Made by a program: the position numbers and the translations under genes
In this document: one piece after another, positions 3,879-5,758 of the stretch
How positions within the stretch are numbered: position 1 is the first letter of the stretch
How the letters are laid out: every line of letters starts with the position of its first letter
Notes under the pieces: generated by a model
Databases searched by the model: none
What the model was told of the DNA's origin: nothing
Seen by the model: the letters and a program-made list of their open reading frames with translations, nothing else
Source: ECT2AJA-044 sp965658225
Lineage (GTDB): Bacteria; Bacteroidota; Bacteroidia; Flavobacteriales; ECT2AJA-044
Direction of reading: 5' to 3'
NCBI GenBank assembly: GCA_965658225.1
Contig: CBFHRK010000100.1
Span: 1 to 5,758 of the forward strand
Length of the DNA: 5,758 nt

Positions 3879-5758
3879 CTATCGAATTAATTGAATGAAG
3901 CCACGCACGTCTGGCTTATTCTCCATTCTAAAGATAAATGGGTAGGACCCGCTGGGAATTAGTTCGTTTTTATACGTTCCATTCCAACGGTTCAATACGG
4001 CGTTATCCGTTTCAAAAATGGTTTCTCCCCATCTATTGAAAATGGCGAAATAATGCGCTGTATCCTCAGGTATTCCGGTAATGATGAATTCGTCGTTTAA
4101 CAAATCCCCGTTGGGCGTAAAGGCATTTGGTATATACACCTCGGGAAGGAGGGTGATCACGAATTCAAGGCAAACGGAATCCCAATCGCACCCGTCGAAC
4201 CCATAGCCGCAGGCTGTATATGTATTGGGCTCGAAATAGGTAAACGTGAAGGCCGAATCGAACCGCAAGGTTCCGTTCCCTAAATCCCAGTAGAGTGAAT
4301 CAAGTGATTGCGTTGTGTAAAAGGTATATTCATTTGTTTCGCCTGTCGGCGCGATGATTAATTCGTACTGAGAACCCATTCCGCCGCAGACTTCTACAAC
4401 GCCGCACAGGGTGTCCCATGAGCATCCGTTGAACCCGTATCCGCAAATATTATAGGATCCGTTAAGTGTATAAGTATGAAAGGTATCCGCAGCAAAGAGA
4501 AGCGTTCCGTCTCCTAAGTCCCAATACATGCTATCGAGATGATTGGGTGCATTTAAAGTAACGTGGTTACTATCAGCGGTAAAGTTGGCATTCAAGTTCC
4601 AGAGGTAATAAGGCGCGCATAAATCAATAGTATCACAAATAGTGTCCCGGGCACAAAAATCACCGTAGTTAACACAAACTGTATAAGTGCCAAGAGAGGG
4701 GAAGGTATATGAGGCAGTGTCTGTAGTATCTGTTTGGAATTGATCGAACACCCATTCGTAATCGTAATCTGAAACGGTTCCAATGCCGGTAACAGTTAGA
4801 CTATCCGATTGAAAATCATAATCAGAGGGTAGAAGGGCCATTGGGCAACAATCTTCAAAAAAATAGTAGTTCTGGTTTCCGGGCAAATTATGATAGCGAC
4901 AAACAAGACCGGAAGGCCATTCAATAATGAGTGAGTCTACTAGCTGATTAACACCCATTCCTATATGCTGAATCAAAGTGCTTTGTCCGTGCGATTGGCT
5001 TAATGCCTGCACTTCGCGCATTTGCCAAAGAGGCGTGGTTCCATTGTATGTAAGTGTTTTTATGGTAACTCCAATACCCGATTTATTGCTGACAATGCCT
5101 TGTACTTCAATGTTAATGGCAAAATTATTATTGTTGCTTTGATTGATGAAATACTTGTTCGCACCGGCTAAAGGGGCGTACAGGTCGAGGTAATCGTCCC
5201 CGTTTAAATCGCACCACACCGGACCATTGGGTTGATCAGGAGAATTGAGCGTGCTACTTACAGTTGAGAATACCCCAAGGCCATTGTTCGACCATAGTTG
5301 ACTTCCGCCCGTTAGGGCGGCCGCATAAATATCAATATCGCCATCATTTTCAACATCGGCACAAGCGCTGCCTCTGGCAGTAATGGTGTGTGGGGGCAAA
5401 TTGGAATTGGTTACGTCCACAAAAGTGAAACCCGCCGAGTTCAAGAATAAGTGAAACCCCGAAGTGCCGCTTCCAAAGAGTAAATCGGGAAGAAGGTCGT
5501 TGTTGAAATCTTTAATATCACAGCTTCGAACATCTCCAATACCCGCTAATATATTACCGGGTGTTACGTCCGTAAATACACCTCCACCATCATTTCGGTA
5601 AATCAAGGTTGGAAAATTCTGATGGGTTTGAACCACGTCCATATCACCATCCGTATCGAGGTCAGACCAGTATACACCTGTTGTAATCGAGGATGCATTG
5701 CTAATATTGGTCGCAATCGGAGTAAAAGTAAAATTACCGTCGTTCCGATATAATTGAT
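3879..5758 (-). CDS. T9SS type B cargo: FG-GAP/VCBS repeats, ASPIC/UnbV, PKD-like domains (N-terminus outside window)
   Basis: The frame stays open to the right edge, so 625 residues of a longer protein are visible. The internal Met at 5642 lies inside a calcium-loop motif and is not a start. Fragment residues 1-200 hold four FG-GAP/VCBS-type repeats, with loops DLDTDGDMD (32-40), DFNNDLLPD (83-91), DVENDGDID (134-142) and DLNGDDYLD (183-191). These suggest a calcium-stabilised beta-propeller. Residues about 211-283 match ASPIC/UnbV, ending VDSLIIEWPSG. Three PKD-like domains follow (about 311-380, 390-457, 464-536) with WDLGDGT-type motifs. The last 88 residues are the gliding-motility-associated CHU_C/type B sorting domain: IPNAFTPNGDLLNDEF, FNRWGE, WNGTY, and the end GFIQLIR. 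The protein is expected to be exported through T9SS to the cell surface or medium, possibly for adhesion or polymer binding; no catalytic motif is visible. It converges on the TetR gene. Confidence 0.92.
   Translation of the reverse strand, partial: QLYRNDGNFTFTPIATNISNASSITTGVYWSDLDTDGDMDVVQTHQNFPTLIYRNDGGGVFTDVTPGNILAGIGDVRSCDIKDFNNDLLPDLLFGSGTSGFHLFLNSAGFTFVDVTNSNLPPHTITARGSACADVENDGDIDIYAAALTGGSQLWSNNGLGVFSTVSSTLNSPDQPNGPVWCDLNGDDYLDLYAPLAGANKYFINQSNNNNFAINIEVQGIVSNKSGIGVTIKTLTYNGTTPLWQMREVQALSQSHGQSTLIQHIGMGVNQLVDSLIIEWPSGLVCRYHNLPGNQNYYFFEDCCPMALLPSDYDFQSDSLTVTGIGTVSDYDYEWVFDQFQTDTTDTASYTFPSLGTYTVCVNYGDFCARDTICDTIDLCAPYYLWNLNANFTADSNHVTLNAPNHLDSMYWDLGDGTLLFAADTFHTYTLNGSYNICGYGFNGCSWDTLCGVVEVCGGMGSQYELIIAPTGETNEYTFYTTQSLDSLYWDLGNGTLRFDSAFTFTYFEPNTYTACGYGFDGCDWDSVCLEFVITLLPEVYIPNAFTPNGDLLNDEFIITGIPEDTAHYFAIFNRWGETIFETDNAVLNRWNGTYKNELIPSGSYPFIFRMENKPDVRGFIQLIR
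4170..4304 (-). repeat. Coding repeat, copy 2 (third PKD-like domain core)
   Basis: This encodes LDSLYWDLGNGTL through GYGFDGCDWDSVC, the downstream copy of the 78-residue repeat. The ends of the segment are well conserved while the middle (residues after WDLGNGTL) has diverged. Confidence 0.8.
4404..4538 (-). repeat. Coding repeat, copy 1 (second PKD-like domain core)
   Basis: This encodes LDSMYWDLGDGTL through GYGFNGCSWDTLC. It matches copy 2 at 4170-4304 with an exact 234-bp (78-residue) offset and no net length change. This indicates a duplication inside the gene. Confidence 0.8.

Noticed and set aside
4592..4783. 63-residue open frame in another frame of the cargo gene
   Set aside because: It lies wholly within the T9SS cargo coding region on the same strand, with no independent signals. 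It is a shadow frame.
5640..5642. ATG as start codon of the T9SS cargo gene
   Set aside because: The frame is open for 38 more codons to the window edge, and the Met lies inside the calcium-loop motif DLDTDGDMD of an FG-GAP repeat. The gene is truncated by the window, not started here.

Overview
The window looks like chromosomal DNA from a Bacteroidota bacterium, most likely of the Flavobacteriia (the rank is an inference). The evidence is a secreted protein with a type B type IX secretion (T9SS) sorting domain, a GWxTD-family protein, promoters of the Bacteroidota TAnnTTTG type, and mostly weak or absent Shine-Dalgarno sequences. No phage, transposase, CRISPR array or obvious defence genes are visible.

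Layout from left to right: (1) 1-77 is non-coding or too ambiguous to call and holds two small inverted repeats. (2) 78-1562, minus strand: an exported GWxTD-domain protein. (3) 1636-1806, plus strand: a complete tRNA-Ser(UGA) unit with promoter, tRNA and intrinsic terminator. (4) 1768-2178: a gene-free block in which the tRNA terminator forms one arm of a large imperfect palindrome. The other arm is the first unit of a 139-140 bp tandem repeat present about 2.5 times. Each unit carries a hairpin that reads as a terminator on the minus strand, and the stem shows a compensatory base-pair change between units. (5) 2240-3078, minus strand: a two-gene operon of a dual iron-sulfur protein (Fer4_19 plus CDGSH) followed by a DUF1801 protein, ending at the hairpin of repeat unit 3. 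(6) 3079-3239: a divergent promoter region with palindromes and shared motifs. (7) 3240-3875, plus strand: a TetR-type regulator, probably controlling the divergent operon, itself, or both. (8) 3879-5758, minus strand, cut by the window edge: a large T9SS cargo protein with a predicted FG-GAP/VCBS propeller, an ASPIC/UnbV domain, three cysteine-patterned PKD-like domains and the sorting domain. It converges on the regulator gene with only 3 bp between stop codons.

The coding part is mostly ordinary Bacteroidota content. The least explained part is the palindrome and repeat block behind the tRNA. The regulator/iron-sulfur pair is the most testable regulatory unit. I see no convincing case for a wholly new multi-gene system here.
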